The position numbers and the translations under genes are program-made. A stretch of 64,000 nucleotides of DNA from NCBI GenBank assembly GCA_009692305.1, contig SHZK01000005.1, positions 96,395-160,394 of the forward strand, written 5' to 3'. Positions 16,479 to 26,000 of the stretch are shown in pieces. Below the pieces are notes generated by a model. That model worked only from the letters and a program-made list of their open reading frames with translations, had not been told where the DNA came from and did not search any database. How positions within the stretch are numbered: position 1 is the stretch's first letter; the number at the start of each line of letters is the position of its first letter. The DNA comes from Gammaproteobacteria bacterium (GTDB taxonomy: Bacteria; Pseudomonadota; Gammaproteobacteria; Pseudomonadales; Pseudohongiellaceae).

Positions 16479-18626
16479 GTGAAGGGCCAATACATGCTGG
16501 TAGACGAGGTAAAGGCACGCATTCAGGACGTGTATCGCCAGCTGCTGAAATCACGCGAATTGACTCCCCGCTACGGGCAACGGCAGATGATTGCTGAAAT
16601 TGCCAATACCCTTGGCGTGCTGGCGAGTGACGCCACGCAGCCGGCTCCAATCTGTGTGATCGAGGCCGGCACCGGCACTGGCAAGACCCTCGCCTACCTG
16701 CTGGCAGCCGTGCCTTTGGCGCAAGCGCTTGATCTGAAGGTAGTTATCGCCACCGCCACCGTCGCCCTGCAGGAACAAGTGACGCACAAGGATATACCGG
16801 AGCTGTTGCAGGGAACTGACCTGCAATTCAGTTATGCTCTGGCCAAGGGCCGCGGCCGCTACGTCTGCCTGTCAAAGCTCGACATGTTGCTGCAGGGTAA
16901 CGACAGCATGCAGGCACTGATGGACCTGTATGGCGAGGAATTGCAGGACACTGCCAGCGGTGGCGATCGCGCCCTGTACGCGCGCATGCTGGAGGCCTTG
17001 AGTGCCGGTGAATGGCAGGGTGATCGTGATGACTGGTCGCAACCGGTCAGCGATGCCGACTGGCTGCCCCTCACTGTAGATAACGCACAGTGTATGGGAC
17101 CGAAGTGCAGTAATTTTCGCAGCTGCTGTTTCTATCAGGCGCGGGAATCCATGGACAAGACGGATTGCATTATCGCTAATCACGATCTGGTGCTGGCCGA
17201 CCTCGCGCTGGGAGGTGGTGTAATCCTGCCGGATCCCGCCAACAGCATCTATATCTTCGATGAAGCGCATCACCTGCCTTTCAAGAGTAACAATCATTTC
17301 GCCAGTTTCTCCCGCATCAAAGCCACCAATACCTGGCTGGAACGCAGCGAGGGCATGTTGCTGCGCCTCGTGAGCGATAGCTTGCTGGAATCGGCGCAAC
17401 AAGCATCCCTGCAGGTGCTGATCCGATCAGCGCGCTCGGGACTGGATGCCGCCTGGGTCATGCTGGAACAGACGGTGGAGAGTCTCGACTCTATCGATCG
17501 TTATGAAAATCGGGCCCAACACGCGTTCAAACTGGGTGTGGTGCCGGAGGCGATTCAGGAAGTGGCGGCAAATCTCGCGAATCTGTTCACGCGTTTGCAT
17601 ACAGGGTTGCAGGATATTAGCGATGATTTGAAACGGGCCATGGAGGAAAGTGCTGACGGCAAGCGCCGCCTGCTGGCGGAGCAGTGGTTTCCCATTTTTG
17701 GCAGTACTTGCAAGCGTGCCGAGGGTTGTCAGGCTTTATGGCTCAGCTATGCGGCGAGTGATCCGGCCGGCAAGGCGCCCTATGCGCGCTGGCTCAGTGT
17801 CAACGAAAACAGCAATTATCCGGATATATCCCTGTCGTCCAGTCCGGTGCTCGCCGCAGAAAATTTGCAGCAGCGTCTCTGGCAGAGTTGTGCCGGAGCC
17901 GTTTTGACTTCGGCCACGCTGTCAGCGTTGGGTGAATTTGACATGCTCAAGCTGCGCGCAGGATTGCCGGAGCATACCCGTTATCTGAGTATTCCGAGCC
18001 CGTTCGATTTCGGCAATGCTGCTGTGTTGCTGATTCCCCGCATGCATTGCGACCCGTCGCAGACAGAGGCCCACACCGACTTTATCGTCAAGGCAATTCC
18101 GAAATTGTTGCAAAATGATTGCGCAGCGCTCATGTTATTTTCAAGTCGTCGCCAGATGCAGGATGTGATGCAACGGCTGCCAAAGCAATGGCTTGAGAAA
18201 GTCCTGTGTCAGGATGATTACCAGAAAGCGCAACTGCTGAAATATCATCGCCAGCGGGTGGACAAGCAAGAGGGGAGTCTCATTTTCGGCTTGGCGAGTT
18301 TCGCCGAGGGCGTGGATCTTCCAGGCAAATATTGTACGCATGTGCTGATTGCGAAGATTCCGTTCGCTGTACCCAACGACCCTATAGAAATGACATTGTC
18401 TGACTGGATCGAGCAACAGGGCAAAAATGCATTCATGACGTTAGCGGTGCCAGATGCGGCATTTCGTCTGGTTCAAGCCAGTGGACGTTTGTTACGAAGT
18501 GAGACCGATACTGGTCAGATTACCCTGTTCGACGAACGGCTGGTGAGTCGTCGGTATGGCACCACGATTCTGGACTCCATGCCGCCTTACCGGCGCGAAC
18601 TACTGCGTGAGTTGGCGCCGGACTAG
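16479..18626 (+). CDS. dinG: DinG-family ATP-dependent DNA helicase
   Basis: A 715-residue superfamily 2 helicase. Walker A (EAGTGTGKT) is at residues 62-70. The Fe-S cluster Cys set is visible as a Cys in RYVC, then C-x5-C and C-x(4,5)-C in the QCMGPKCSNFRSCC region. DEAH (IFDEAHHLP) follows, and the C-terminal helicase motif V/VI includes QASGRLLRSETD. DinG unwinds 5'-3', including R-loops and forked DNA. The start could be GTG at 16479 or ATG at 16494; the two differ by five residues. It is divergent from the DUF349 gene and no SOS box is seen, unlike E. coli dinG. Confidence 0.92.
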   Translation: MKGQYMLVDEVKARIQDVYRQLLKSRELTPRYGQRQMIAEIANTLGVLASDATQPAPICVIEAGTGTGKTLAYLLAAVPLAQALDLKVVIATATVALQEQVTHKDIPELLQGTDLQFSYALAKGRGRYVCLSKLDMLLQGNDSMQALMDLYGEELQDTASGGDRALYARMLEALSAGEWQGDRDDWSQPVSDADWLPLTVDNAQCMGPKCSNFRSCCFYQARESMDKTDCIIANHDLVLADLALGGGVILPDPANSIYIFDEAHHLPFKSNNHFASFSRIKATNTWLERSEGMLLRLVSDSLLESAQQASLQVLIRSARSGLDAAWVMLEQTVESLDSIDRYENRAQHAFKLGVVPEAIQEVAANLANLFTRLHTGLQDISDDLKRAMEESADGKRRLLAEQWFPIFGSTCKRAEGCQALWLSYAASDPAGKAPYARWLSVNENSNYPDISLSSSPVLAAENLQQRLWQSCAGAVLTSATLSALGEFDMLKLRAGLPEHTRYLSIPSPFDFGNAAVLLIPRMHCDPSQTEAHTDFIVKAIPKLLQNDCAALMLFSSRRQMQDVMQRLPKQWLEKVLCQDDYQKAQLLKYHRQRVDKQEGSLIFGLASFAEGVDLPGKYCTHVLIAKIPFAVPNDPIEMTLSDWIEQQGKNAFMTLAVPDAAFRLVQASGRLLRSETDTGQITLFDERLVSRRYGTTILDSMPPYRRELLRELAPD

Positions 18627-18641
18627 CAAGAGCTGCGCAGC

Positions 18642-18833
18642 TCAGTGGCGGCTGGAGCGCTTCAAGTGATTGAAATAATACGCAGTGCCAGCGCCACCAA
18701 CAGCGCCGACGAGGATAAGCACCAGCAGATTGTCGACGAGAGCGCCGAGTCCTACACCGATGATGATGCCGATGGTAATACACAGTGCATATGTGCCTTG
18801 TTTAGCCTGTTTTTGTTTCAACTTCTTGGACAT
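18642..18833 (-). CDS. Small two-helix membrane protein with glycine-zipper pattern
   Basis: A 63-residue protein with a Lys-rich N-terminus (KKLKQKQAK) and two transmembrane segments, the first ending GVGLGALVDN and the second containing GAVGGAGTAY. The Gly spacing suggests close helix packing. A strong AGGAG ribosome binding site sits 7 nt before the ATG. The gene is last in the nrdA-led minus-strand series and ends 15 bp from the helicase stop. Similar small proteins are common and uncharacterised; I assign no function. Confidence 0.75.
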   Translation of the reverse strand: MSKKLKQKQAKQGTYALCITIGIIIGVGLGALVDNLLVLILVGAVGGAGTAYYFNHLKRSSRH

Positions 18834-18862
18834 AACATTGCTCCTGCTCTGATTCGCGAGCG

Positions 18863-19726
18863 CTATTTGATATTCGTAACTGAGTAAATTACGCTGCTCT
18901 GTATGGAAAAGCGCAGGGGATCGACTGCCTGCGCCCCAATGGCATCTACCACTTCCATGCCTTCAACTACCCTGCCAATTACGGTGTATTTCCCGGACAA
19001 CCACTGGGCATCGGTGAGGCTGATGAAAAACTCCGCACCGTTGGTATTCGGTCCCTGGTTGGCGAGAGCAATCACGCCGCGTGAAATTGGACGCGTGGGT
19101 GCAGCGCTGCGATAGCGAAAGCCCTGGTTTTCATAGGCTGTCTTCACGGTCATGCTCTGCAGTGTGCGCAATACTTCTTCCTGTCGGGCAACCAGTTCGG
19201 TGACGCTATCAATGCCCAAGTTGCGATACAGCGGTCGCAAGATATCCGCATCAAATTCGGCTTTGCTGCCTATATCAAGCAGCGGGTTAAAGGTGCCGTC
19301 AGGATTTATTACATTGGCACGATTCAGGCCCAATGCGTCGGCATTAATTTCATCGGCCAGTGCCGTGCCAGGTGCGCCCAGTGAGTGATAGGCGGGACTG
19401 CCGGCCTGAATAATAAAGCCCAGTATTACCCGGTGAAAACGCATGCCGTCGTAGTAGCGTGGTCGCAAACCGGTATTTGTCATTGCATCCAGAATTTCAA
19501 TTTCGCCCGCCGCCAGACTCATGAAATGCTGCACATTGTTTGGCGCCTCCTGGCGCAGCATTTCCAGGAAGATATCTCCACGCGAGGTGCTGATCAGCAT
19601 TAGAGGATTGCCTGGGTCTTCCATCACACTGCGTGCGCTGCTGGCATCGGCCATGGCCAGAAGCGGCGCGCAGCAGCAGGTGAAAAGCAGCAGCATGGAA
19701 TTCAGTTTTATCGAAAGGGTCGGCAT
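18863..19726 (-). CDS. Exported cyclophilin-type peptidyl-prolyl isomerase with an insertion
   Basis: A 287-residue protein with a signal peptide (hydrophobic core LLLFTCCCAPLLA, cleavage near residue 25). Cyclophilin motifs are present: FHRVI with the catalytic Arg, FIIQAG, and G-x-x-x-x-N-G-A-E-F-F-I. The usual S/A-Q-F-F is A-E-F-F here. About 75 extra residues sit between the two halves (around residues 130-205), including a helical D-x-x-I-L-R-P-L-Y-R segment, so the protein is longer than the usual 165-200. It probably folds proteins in the periplasm, with uncertain isomerase activity. A GTG at 19735 is an alternative start; neither start has a good ribosome binding site. Confidence 0.85.
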   Translation of the reverse strand: MPTLSIKLNSMLLLFTCCCAPLLAMADASSARSVMEDPGNPLMLISTSRGDIFLEMLRQEAPNNVQHFMSLAAGEIEILDAMTNTGLRPRYYDGMRFHRVILGFIIQAGSPAYHSLGAPGTALADEINADALGLNRANVINPDGTFNPLLDIGSKAEFDADILRPLYRNLGIDSVTELVARQEEVLRTLQSMTVKTAYENQGFRYRSAAPTRPISRGVIALANQGPNTNGAEFFISLTDAQWLSGKYTVIGRVVEGMEVVDAIGAQAVDPLRFSIQSSVIYSVTNIK

Positions 19727-19738
19727 GGCGGTCACCGG

Positions 19739-20038
19739 CTAATGCAGTAATTCATGGTCGGCGGGCAGTTGGCGCGACATCCATAACGCCAGTTTGTGGC
19801 GCATGTTTTGCACGCTTTCATCCTGCGTCGCAAGTGGTTGAATCAACTTGTCTTTCACGAGCAGCAGATAGATGGCGCGGGCCTTGAGATCAGCGTGATC
19901 AGTGTTGTCAAATTGGCCGGCACCGCGTGCCTTAAAATAGCGCTCACCCACACGCAGCGCTTCCTTGAATAATTCACTCTCATGTTTTAGTTTTTTCAAG
20001 TTCGGAAGGCTCTCAGGCTGAGCGCTAAATATCTGCAT
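19739..20038 (-). CDS. Conserved hypothetical cytoplasmic protein, 99 residues
   Basis: A small soluble protein, predicted mainly helical and slightly basic, with no Cys and no membrane segment. I do not recognise a family. It lies 42 bp after the MocA-like gene and 12 bp before the cyclophilin start, on the same strand, which supports it as a real gene in this series. Nothing in the sequence indicates a function. Confidence 0.65.
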   Translation of the reverse strand: MQIFSAQPESLPNLKKLKHESELFKEALRVGERYFKARGAGQFDNTDHADLKARAIYLLLVKDKLIQPLATQDESVQNMRHKLALWMSRQLPADHELLH

Positions 20039-20080
20039 TGATTGTAGGGGTAAACTATCAAGCCATGCAATAAAGCGAAA

Positions 20081-20656
20081 TTATTCCTGCAGCTGATAGC
20101 GCGCGAGGTCTGCCGGTGTGTCGATGTCATTGAGAATGGCTGGATCGTCAATGGCGAGTTCTACCACGGCATCCTGATTCGACTCGGTGATCGCGCGTCC
20201 GCCGGTGTCTCCCTGCAATGCTTGCAGCTGCGCATAAAAATTGCGCCCGAAGCCAACTGGATTACCCGGTCGGGTGTAATAACAAGGTAACACGATGGTA
20301 GCGGGAGAGAGGCGATCTGCGATCAGCCGATAGGTGCTGCTCTCGATAAAAGGCATATCAGCGAGACAGACCAGGCAAGCATCCCAGTCCAGTGCCTTGC
20401 TGACACCGAAGGCGAGACTGGCACCCATGCCCTCAGCGGCACCAGTGAAAGTCTCGATCGAGGTGTTGTGCAACTGCAATTGGGCAGCGAGTTCGGGGCG
20501 CGTAATAACCACACTGGGCAGGCCCGCGTAATGTATGTTTGCAAGCGTCTGCTGCACGACGCTCATGCCGTTCGCGAGTTTGGCGTTGAGCTTGACGCTG
20601 CCGAAGCGACTGCTAAAGCCTGCCGCCAAAATAATTGCGCCAACGGTTTTTGTCAT
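20081..20656 (-). CDS. MocA/MobA-like molybdenum-cofactor nucleotidyltransferase family protein
   Basis: A 191-residue protein with the NTP-transferase Rossmann core: N-terminal LAAGFSSRFGSVKL (residues 10-23), LADMPF near residue 97 with the metal-binding Asp, and GNPVGF near residue 131. The family includes MocA, which makes molybdopterin cytosine dinucleotide, and MobA, which makes the guanine form. The sequence resembles MocA-like members more than classical MobA. XdhC at 5 kb would be a logical partner, because MCD-type cofactors serve XdhC-dependent enzymes. Substrate choice (CTP or GTP) is inference. Confidence 0.8.
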   Translation of the reverse strand: MTKTVGAIILAAGFSSRFGSVKLNAKLANGMSVVQQTLANIHYAGLPSVVITRPELAAQLQLHNTSIETFTGAAEGMGASLAFGVSKALDWDACLVCLADMPFIESSTYRLIADRLSPATIVLPCYYTRPGNPVGFGRNFYAQLQALQGDTGGRAITESNQDAVVELAIDDPAILNDIDTPADLARYQLQE

Positions 20657-20713
20657 AGATCAAACGTTGTTGCCGCAGGGCGCGGCAACTGTAGCGGTGA
20701 GGTGAAGTTGCGA

Positions 20714-21019
20714 TCAGTGCAGAATCTTGTCGCTCTTGCGATCCATGTCAGTTTCTTGCTGGCTGATCTCGACGACGAAGCTCTCGCGTTTCGAGCTGGT
20801 GCCGCCCAGCTTGTTGCTGACTTTGATCGGTTTGGCAACGGTGGCGTCATGCTGCTCCTGCGCAGCCATCTTCGCCTGCAACTGTTCACTCAGGTGACGG
20901 CGCAGGCGATTGACGACGCTGGTCATGACCTCGATGGTCTGACTCAGCTGGTCGAGTGTGATGAGGGTGCGTTCCGGGTCATTGTCGACTTCTTTGTCTG
21001 CAAATTGGTCGTCACTCAT
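20714..21019 (-). CDS. Hypothetical coiled-coil protein downstream of nrdB
   Basis: A 101-residue soluble protein, acidic at the N-terminus (DKEVDNDPER) with a helical, coiled-coil-like middle (QLSQTIEVMTSVVNRLRRHL). I do not recognise a domain. It follows nrdB by 93 bp on the same strand. A small hypothetical gene after nrdB is also found in some Pseudomonas relatives, which supports it as real. No role in ribonucleotide reduction can be inferred from the sequence. Confidence 0.65.
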   Translation of the reverse strand: MSDDQFADKEVDNDPERTLITLDQLSQTIEVMTSVVNRLRRHLSEQLQAKMAAQEQHDATVAKPIKVSNKLGGTSSKRESFVVEISQQETDMDRKSDKILH

Positions 21020-21112
21020 GCACAGGCTCCTTTGCTATTGCTCGTCGTAAGCGTATTCATTGCTACTTTGGACTGACTCGTGCGAGCTGATCCAGAGATT
21101 ATTTCAGGACTC

Positions 21113-22441
21113 TTAGTCCCAGGTAAGTGCCCCACCGGTTTGATATTCGATGACGCGGGTTTCAAAAAAATTCTTTTCCTTGCGCAAATCCATAATTTCG
21201 GACATCCAGGGGAAGGGGTTGGCAACGCCCTTGAATTGTTCCTTCAAACCAATCTGCACGAGGCGGCGATTGGCAATGAACTGCAGGTATTCTTCCATCA
21301 TGGCCGCATTCATTCCCAGCACACCCCGTGGCATGGTGTCGCGTGCGTATTCAATTTCCAGCTGGGTTGCCTGCAAGATCATTTGCGTGGCATGTTCCTT
21401 CATCGTATCAGTCCACAGATTCGGGTTTTCCAGTTTGATCTGATTGATCATGTCGATGCCGAAGTTCAAATGCATGGACTCGTCACGCAGGATGTACTGG
21501 AACTGCTCTGAGGTGCCGGTCATTTTATTGCGTCGACCCATAGAGAGAATCTGGGTGAATCCACAATAGAAGAAGATGCCTTCGAGACAGCAATAAAATG
21601 CAATCAGGTTTTTCAACAAGGCCTGATCACTCTCGATAGTGCCGGTGTGGAACGTGGGGTCGCTCAGCTCCTGCGTGTATTTCAGGCCCCAGGAGGCTTT
21701 CTTCGCCACTGAGGGCACTTCGTGATACATGTTGAATATCTCGCCTTCGTCCATTGCCAAAGACTCGATGCAATACTGGTAGGCGTGGGTGTGGATCGCT
21801 TCCTCAAATGCCTGCCTGAGAATGTACTGGCGACATTCCGGATTGGTGATCAGGCGATAAATCGCGAGTACCAGGTTGTTGGCCACGAGTGAATCGGCGG
21901 TGGCGAAGAAGCCGAGATTGCGCTTCACGATCAACCGCTCGTCCGCAGTCAAGCCATTCGGATTTTTCCACAGGGCGATGTCTGCATTCATGTTCACTTC
22001 TTGCGGCATCCAGTGATTGGCACAGCCATCCAGATATTTTTGCCAGGCCCAATCATATTTGAAAGGCACCAGCTGGTTGAGGTCGGCGCGACAATTGATC
22101 ATGCGTTTGTCATCGACAGCAACGCGAGCGGCGGCGCCTTCGAGCTCTTCCAGTCCGACTTTGACTTCCAGCTTTTCCAGTGACTTGATGGCTTTCTCCA
22201 GAGGGTTCGCATTCACCGCCTCATCTTCCGCTACCAGATTGGAGGCGTAGCGATTCGGTGCTACGGCGGCAATGGCATCCGCCACCGGTGTGGGCAGCTT
22301 TGCTTCATGCGGCACTGCCGGCATCGCTGCCTCTGCAGCAGTATTGGCAGCCGCGGCAATAACGGCCGCAGCTTTTGCCGCCGCTGGCTTGGCAAGGGGC
22401 GCGAGAGCTTCCTCCCGATCGAACTCATCCCATGACAGCAT
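21113..22441 (-). CDS. nrdB: Class Ia ribonucleotide reductase, beta subunit
   Basis: A 442-residue radical-generating subunit that houses the di-iron tyrosyl-radical site. Iron-ligand segments are visible as [12 protein letters not shown] and the [10 protein letters not shown] helix. It has an N-terminal extension of about 110 residues that is Ala-rich (residues ~18-65), as in Pseudomonas NrdB, before the conserved core beginning D-D-K-R-M-I-N. The C-terminus (the part that docks into NrdA) ends TGGALTWD. A good AAAGGGG ribosome binding site precedes the ATG. It follows nrdA after 96 bp, and a stem-loop spans the nrdA stop. Confidence 0.96.
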   Translation of the reverse strand: MLSWDEFDREEALAPLAKPAAAKAAAVIAAAANTAAEAAMPAVPHEAKLPTPVADAIAAVAPNRYASNLVAEDEAVNANPLEKAIKSLEKLEVKVGLEELEGAAARVAVDDKRMINCRADLNQLVPFKYDWAWQKYLDGCANHWMPQEVNMNADIALWKNPNGLTADERLIVKRNLGFFATADSLVANNLVLAIYRLITNPECRQYILRQAFEEAIHTHAYQYCIESLAMDEGEIFNMYHEVPSVAKKASWGLKYTQELSDPTFHTGTIESDQALLKNLIAFYCCLEGIFFYCGFTQILSMGRRNKMTGTSEQFQYILRDESMHLNFGIDMINQIKLENPNLWTDTMKEHATQMILQATQLEIEYARDTMPRGVLGMNAAMMEEYLQFIANRRLVQIGLKEQFKGVANPFPWMSEIMDLRKEKNFFETRVIEYQTGGALTWD

Positions 22442-22526
22442 AGTGAAACCCCTTTATTCTCTGTATGTATTCGTGTTAATTAATCGTATGAACTGCTTAT
22501 TTCATTGCACTCGTGTTGCGGTGCAA

Positions 22527-22548
22527 CTTGCCAGCACTTACTGGCAAG
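22527..22548. repeat. Inverted repeat spanning the nrdA stop codon
   Basis: CTTGCCAG and CTGGCAAG form a perfect 8-bp stem with a 6-nt loop that contains the nrdA stop codon. There is no U-run after it on the minus strand, so it is more likely an mRNA-stability or processing element than a terminator. Confidence 0.45.
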
Positions 22549-25387
22549 CTTCGCAATCAGGATTGTCAATAGAGCAGGCCTGCGGCACTGCCGCTGCTTC
22601 GCTCGATACCTTGTTCAGGCTGTTATCGGATACCGTAGACTTCTCCGTTGTGGTAGCCGCTAGTGCACGCAAGTAATAAGTAGTCTTGAGTCCGCGCAGC
22701 CAGGCCATACGATAAGTGATATCCAGTTTCTTGCCGTTAGCCCCGGCCACATACAGGTTCAGGGATTGGGCCTGGTCGATCCATTTCTGGCGACGGCTTG
22801 CGGCATCGACCAGCCAGCGTGGTTCTACTTCGAACGCGGTGGCATAGATCAGCTTGATCTCGGCCGGCACTCGATCGATCTTCTGCACGCTGCCTTCGTA
22901 ATATTTCAGATCGTTGACCATGACGCTGTCCCACAGGTTCAGCTGCTTCAGGTCATTGACGAGGTACGGGTTCACGACCGTGAACTCGCCGGACAGGTTG
23001 GATTTCACGAACAGGTTCTGGTAAGTCGGCTCGATGGATTGAGAGACGCCAGTGATATTTGCGATGGTCGCTGTGGGCGCAATGGCGAGCACATTGGAAT
23101 TGCGCATGCCGGTCTGCTTGATGCGCTGCCGCAGGCTTTCCCAGTCCAGTCGCTGTTCCAGGTTTACGTCCAGATAATCGGCGCCGCGTTCTTCCTGCAA
23201 CAACTTCAGGGAGTCGATGGGGAGAATGCCGCGATCCCACAGTGAGCCGTCGTAGGATTGATAACGACCGCGTTCTTCCGCCAGTTCGGTAGATGCATGA
23301 ATGGCATGATAACTGACCACTTCCATGGAGACGTCGGCAAACTCCACGGCCGCATCAGAGCTGTAGGGAATACGCAGTTTATACAGCGCGTCCTGAAAGC
23401 CCATGATGCCCATGCCGATAGGGCGATGTTTCAGGTTGGAGCGCTCGGCTTGTTCGACCGAGTAGTAGTTAATGTCGATGACATTATCCAGCATGCGCAC
23501 GGCAGTCTTGATCGAGCGCTGCAGTTTGGCGTGATCCAGGCCATTCCCATCGACGTGATTCACGAGATTGATCGAACCAAGATTACATACTGCGATCTCA
23601 TCCTTGCTGGTGTTCAGCGTGATCTCGGTGCACAGGTTGGAAGAGTGAATCGTGCCCACATGTTGCTGCGGCGAGCGCACATTGCACGAGTCCTTGAACG
23701 TCATCCACGGATGCCCGGTCTCGAACAGCATGGAGATCATCTTGCGCCATAACTGACTGGCCTTGATCGTCTTGTACACTTCGATCTGTCCGGCCTGTGC
23801 CTTGCGCTCGTACTCTTCGTAGGCTTTCTCGAAGGCTCTGCCGTGCAGGTCATGCAGATCGCGTACATTGTTCGGCGAGAACAGGGTCCAGTCCTGGTCG
23901 TTGAAGACGCGCTTCATGAACAGGTCTGGAATCCAGTTCGCCGTGTTCATGTCGTGGGCGCGGCGGCGATCGTCGCCAGTGTTCTTTCTCAGCTCCAGGA
24001 ATTCTTCAATATCCAGATGCCAGGTTTCCAAATAGGAACACACGGCACCTTTGCGCTTGCCGCCCTGATTAACGGCGACCGCGGTGTCATTCACAACTTT
24101 CAGGAAAGGTACGACGCCCTGCGACTTGCCATTGGTGCCCTTGATGTGGGCACCGAGGGCGCGCACTGGTGTCCAGTCGTTACCCAGACCGCCGGCCCAC
24201 TTGGATAGCATCGCGTTGTCGCGAATTGCGGAGTAAATGCCGTACAGATCATCGGGCACAGTCGTGAGGAAACAGGAAGACAACTGCGGACGCAAGGTGC
24301 CGGAGTTGAACAGTTGCGGTGTTGAAACCATGTAATCAAAACTGGAGATCAAATTGTAGAATTCGATCGCCCGTTGTTCCCGGTTCTCTTCGTTGGACGC
24401 GAGACCCATGGCAACTCGCATGAAGAACACCTGTGGCAATTCGAAGCGGATGCCGTTGCTGTGAATGAAGTAACGGTCGTACAGGGTTTGCAGGCCCAGA
24501 TAGGTGAACTGCTGGTCGCGGTCTGCTTGCAGCGCTTCACTGAGTACGGCCAGGTCATACTCGAGCAGATGTGGAGACAGCAGTTCCAGTTCGACCCCTT
24601 TCTCGATATATGGTCTCAGGGTGGTGGCGTAACGGTAGTGCATCTCTGACTGCGTGGCGGCATCAGTAATGCCGAGGAAGCTGAGCGCTTCCGAGCGCAC
24701 GGTGTCCATCAACAGGCGAGCGGTGACGTAGGAATAGTTCGGATCTTTTTCCACCATCGTGCGCGCAGTCATAACCATGGAAGTACGCACGTCTTCCAGT
24801 TTGACGCCCGGGTAGAGGTTCTTCAGGGTCTCGCTGTAGATCTGGTCGGCTGACACATCGCTGAGGCCTTCGCAGGCTTCATCGATGACCGTGCGCAGAC
24901 GGATAGTATCCAGCGGTCCCTGCGTACCATTGGGATAGGTCACTGTTATGGCGGATTGGGCAGGTTTATCGGCTGCTTTCTTCTGCTCGCGCAGGCGCGC
25001 GTGTTCGGCGCGGTAGATAACGTAGCTGCGCGCGATCTTGTGTTCGCCGGAGCGCATTAGCGCCAATTCCACCTGATCCTGAATGTCCTCGATATGAATA
25101 GTGCCGCCAGAAGGCATGCGGCGGCGGAAGATCTCACTGATTTGCACTGACAGTTGCTTTACCGACTCGTGAATCCGCGTCGAGGCAGCCGCGTTGCCAC
25201 CTTCTACGGCGAGGTAAGCTTTAGTAATGGCGACGGCGATCTTGGATTCATCGTAAGAGACCACAGCGCCGTTGCGCTTGATGACTCGTAATTGTCCAGG
25301 AGCGGTAGCGGTCACAGAGACGCCGTCGTCACGGCGTGGGGCAGGTGCTGTGCGAGAGTCACCTGAGGATTGGACGTCAGTTTGCAT
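22538..25387 (-). CDS. nrdA: Class Ia ribonucleotide reductase, alpha subunit
   Basis: A 949-residue catalytic subunit that reduces ribonucleoside diphosphates. An ATP-cone domain (allosteric activity site) runs from ~32 to ~125, beginning RVIKRNG. Conserved active-site segments include NSGTLRPQLSSC, SNLCTEI with the catalytic Cys region, and C-N-L-G-S-I-N. The C-terminal shuttle Cys pair is at the very end (CEAC). A GGAG ribosome binding site precedes the ATG. It is first in an nrdA-nrdB transcript, and an NrdR-box-like site lies about 140 bp upstream. Confidence 0.96.
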   Translation of the reverse strand: MQTDVQSSGDSRTAPAPRRDDGVSVTATAPGQLRVIKRNGAVVSYDESKIAVAITKAYLAVEGGNAAASTRIHESVKQLSVQISEIFRRRMPSGGTIHIEDIQDQVELALMRSGEHKIARSYVIYRAEHARLREQKKAADKPAQSAITVTYPNGTQGPLDTIRLRTVIDEACEGLSDVSADQIYSETLKNLYPGVKLEDVRTSMVMTARTMVEKDPNYSYVTARLLMDTVRSEALSFLGITDAATQSEMHYRYATTLRPYIEKGVELELLSPHLLEYDLAVLSEALQADRDQQFTYLGLQTLYDRYFIHSNGIRFELPQVFFMRVAMGLASNEENREQRAIEFYNLISSFDYMVSTPQLFNSGTLRPQLSSCFLTTVPDDLYGIYSAIRDNAMLSKWAGGLGNDWTPVRALGAHIKGTNGKSQGVVPFLKVVNDTAVAVNQGGKRKGAVCSYLETWHLDIEEFLELRKNTGDDRRRAHDMNTANWIPDLFMKRVFNDQDWTLFSPNNVRDLHDLHGRAFEKAYEEYERKAQAGQIEVYKTIKASQLWRKMISMLFETGHPWMTFKDSCNVRSPQQHVGTIHSSNLCTEITLNTSKDEIAVCNLGSINLVNHVDGNGLDHAKLQRSIKTAVRMLDNVIDINYYSVEQAERSNLKHRPIGMGIMGFQDALYKLRIPYSSDAAVEFADVSMEVVSYHAIHASTELAEERGRYQSYDGSLWDRGILPIDSLKLLQEERGADYLDVNLEQRLDWESLRQRIKQTGMRNSNVLAIAPTATIANITGVSQSIEPTYQNLFVKSNLSGEFTVVNPYLVNDLKQLNLWDSVMVNDLKYYEGSVQKIDRVPAEIKLIYATAFEVEPRWLVDAASRRQKWIDQAQSLNLYVAGANGKKLDITYRMAWLRGLKTTYYLRALAATTTEKSTVSDNSLNKVSSEAAAVPQACSIDNPDCEACQ

Positions 25388-25528
25388 GATTTGCTCCGAA
25401 TTTTTGTATTCACATTCTTGTGTATGTTTTTATGTCTGCCGGGGCAGGACAACGAGGCTCGTCCTGCTTTGAATGTGTTGCCCGTGTTCCCCGGGTTGGA
25501 CATCCAAATGGCAGGCAGCGAAAGCCAT

Positions 25529-25544
25529 ATACTATATATTGTGT
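25529..25544 (-). promoter_or_regulatory. NrdR-box-like site upstream of nrdA
   Basis: ATACTATATATTGTGT matches 14 of 16 positions of the palindromic NrdR box (ACACTATATATAGTGT form), the usual repressor site for ribonucleotide reductase genes. A second box at the usual ~31-bp spacing was not found. Confidence 0.55.
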
Positions 25545-25849
25545 TTTTGCGGCTGGACTTTAATTGTTTTTACAAAGTTTTTAACAATTTTTCAGGAATT
25601 GTGTGATTCCGTGAAACTAACCCCAGAAATCAGGTGCATCCACCTGGTTTTACTCAAGCGCTTTTCTTATTAGTTGAGCGGGGAGCTTGCCCCGATCACT
25701 TAAATTTGTACGAATTTCGTGCTAAACCCGGTTCAGAGAAGCTCTCGACGTACGCCCTTCATATACAACATATAGACATGTCACAAAGTACCGCCACAAG
25801 ATAAAGCGCTTAAGGGGTTATTGCAAGAGGTATTTGTGTGTGTATTGTG

Positions 25850-25864
25850 TGCACAAGATGTGCA
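25850..25864. repeat. TGCACA-AGA-TGTGCA inverted repeat
   Basis: A perfect 6-bp inverted repeat with a 3-bp spacer, 30 bp before the structured element. It has the form of a small operator; no regulator is known. Confidence 0.3.
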
Positions 25865-25892
25865 TAGATTAAGATCAGGTCGCGGAAAATCT

Positions 25893-25990
25893 GTTTGCGG
25901 CCAGAGGCTTGCCGAAGAGGGTGCACTCGCACCTGGATTGTGGCCGCGAACTGGGCCCTGCTGGTCTGCTAGCGGGCGAAAAACAGCAGG
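25893..25990 (+). ncRNA. Candidate structured RNA element, uncharacterised
   Basis: Three nested or adjacent stems are visible. An outer stem pairs 25893-25903 with 25941-25951 (11 bp, one U-G). Inside it a hairpin pairs 25919-25924 with 25929-25934 (one G-U, loop ACUC). Next to it 25957-25963 pairs with 25984-25990 (7 bp). The two wobble pairs hold only in plus-strand RNA; on the minus strand they would be C-A mismatches. It matches no RNA family I recognise (not tRNA, 4.5S, tmRNA or 6S). Confidence 0.35.
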
Positions 25991-26000
25991 AAAACGGCCA

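Noticed and set aside
25880..26000. Known RNA such as 6S, 4.5S, tmRNA, tRNA or a cobalamin riboswitch for the structured element
   Set aside because: None of their conserved sequences or layouts could be found.
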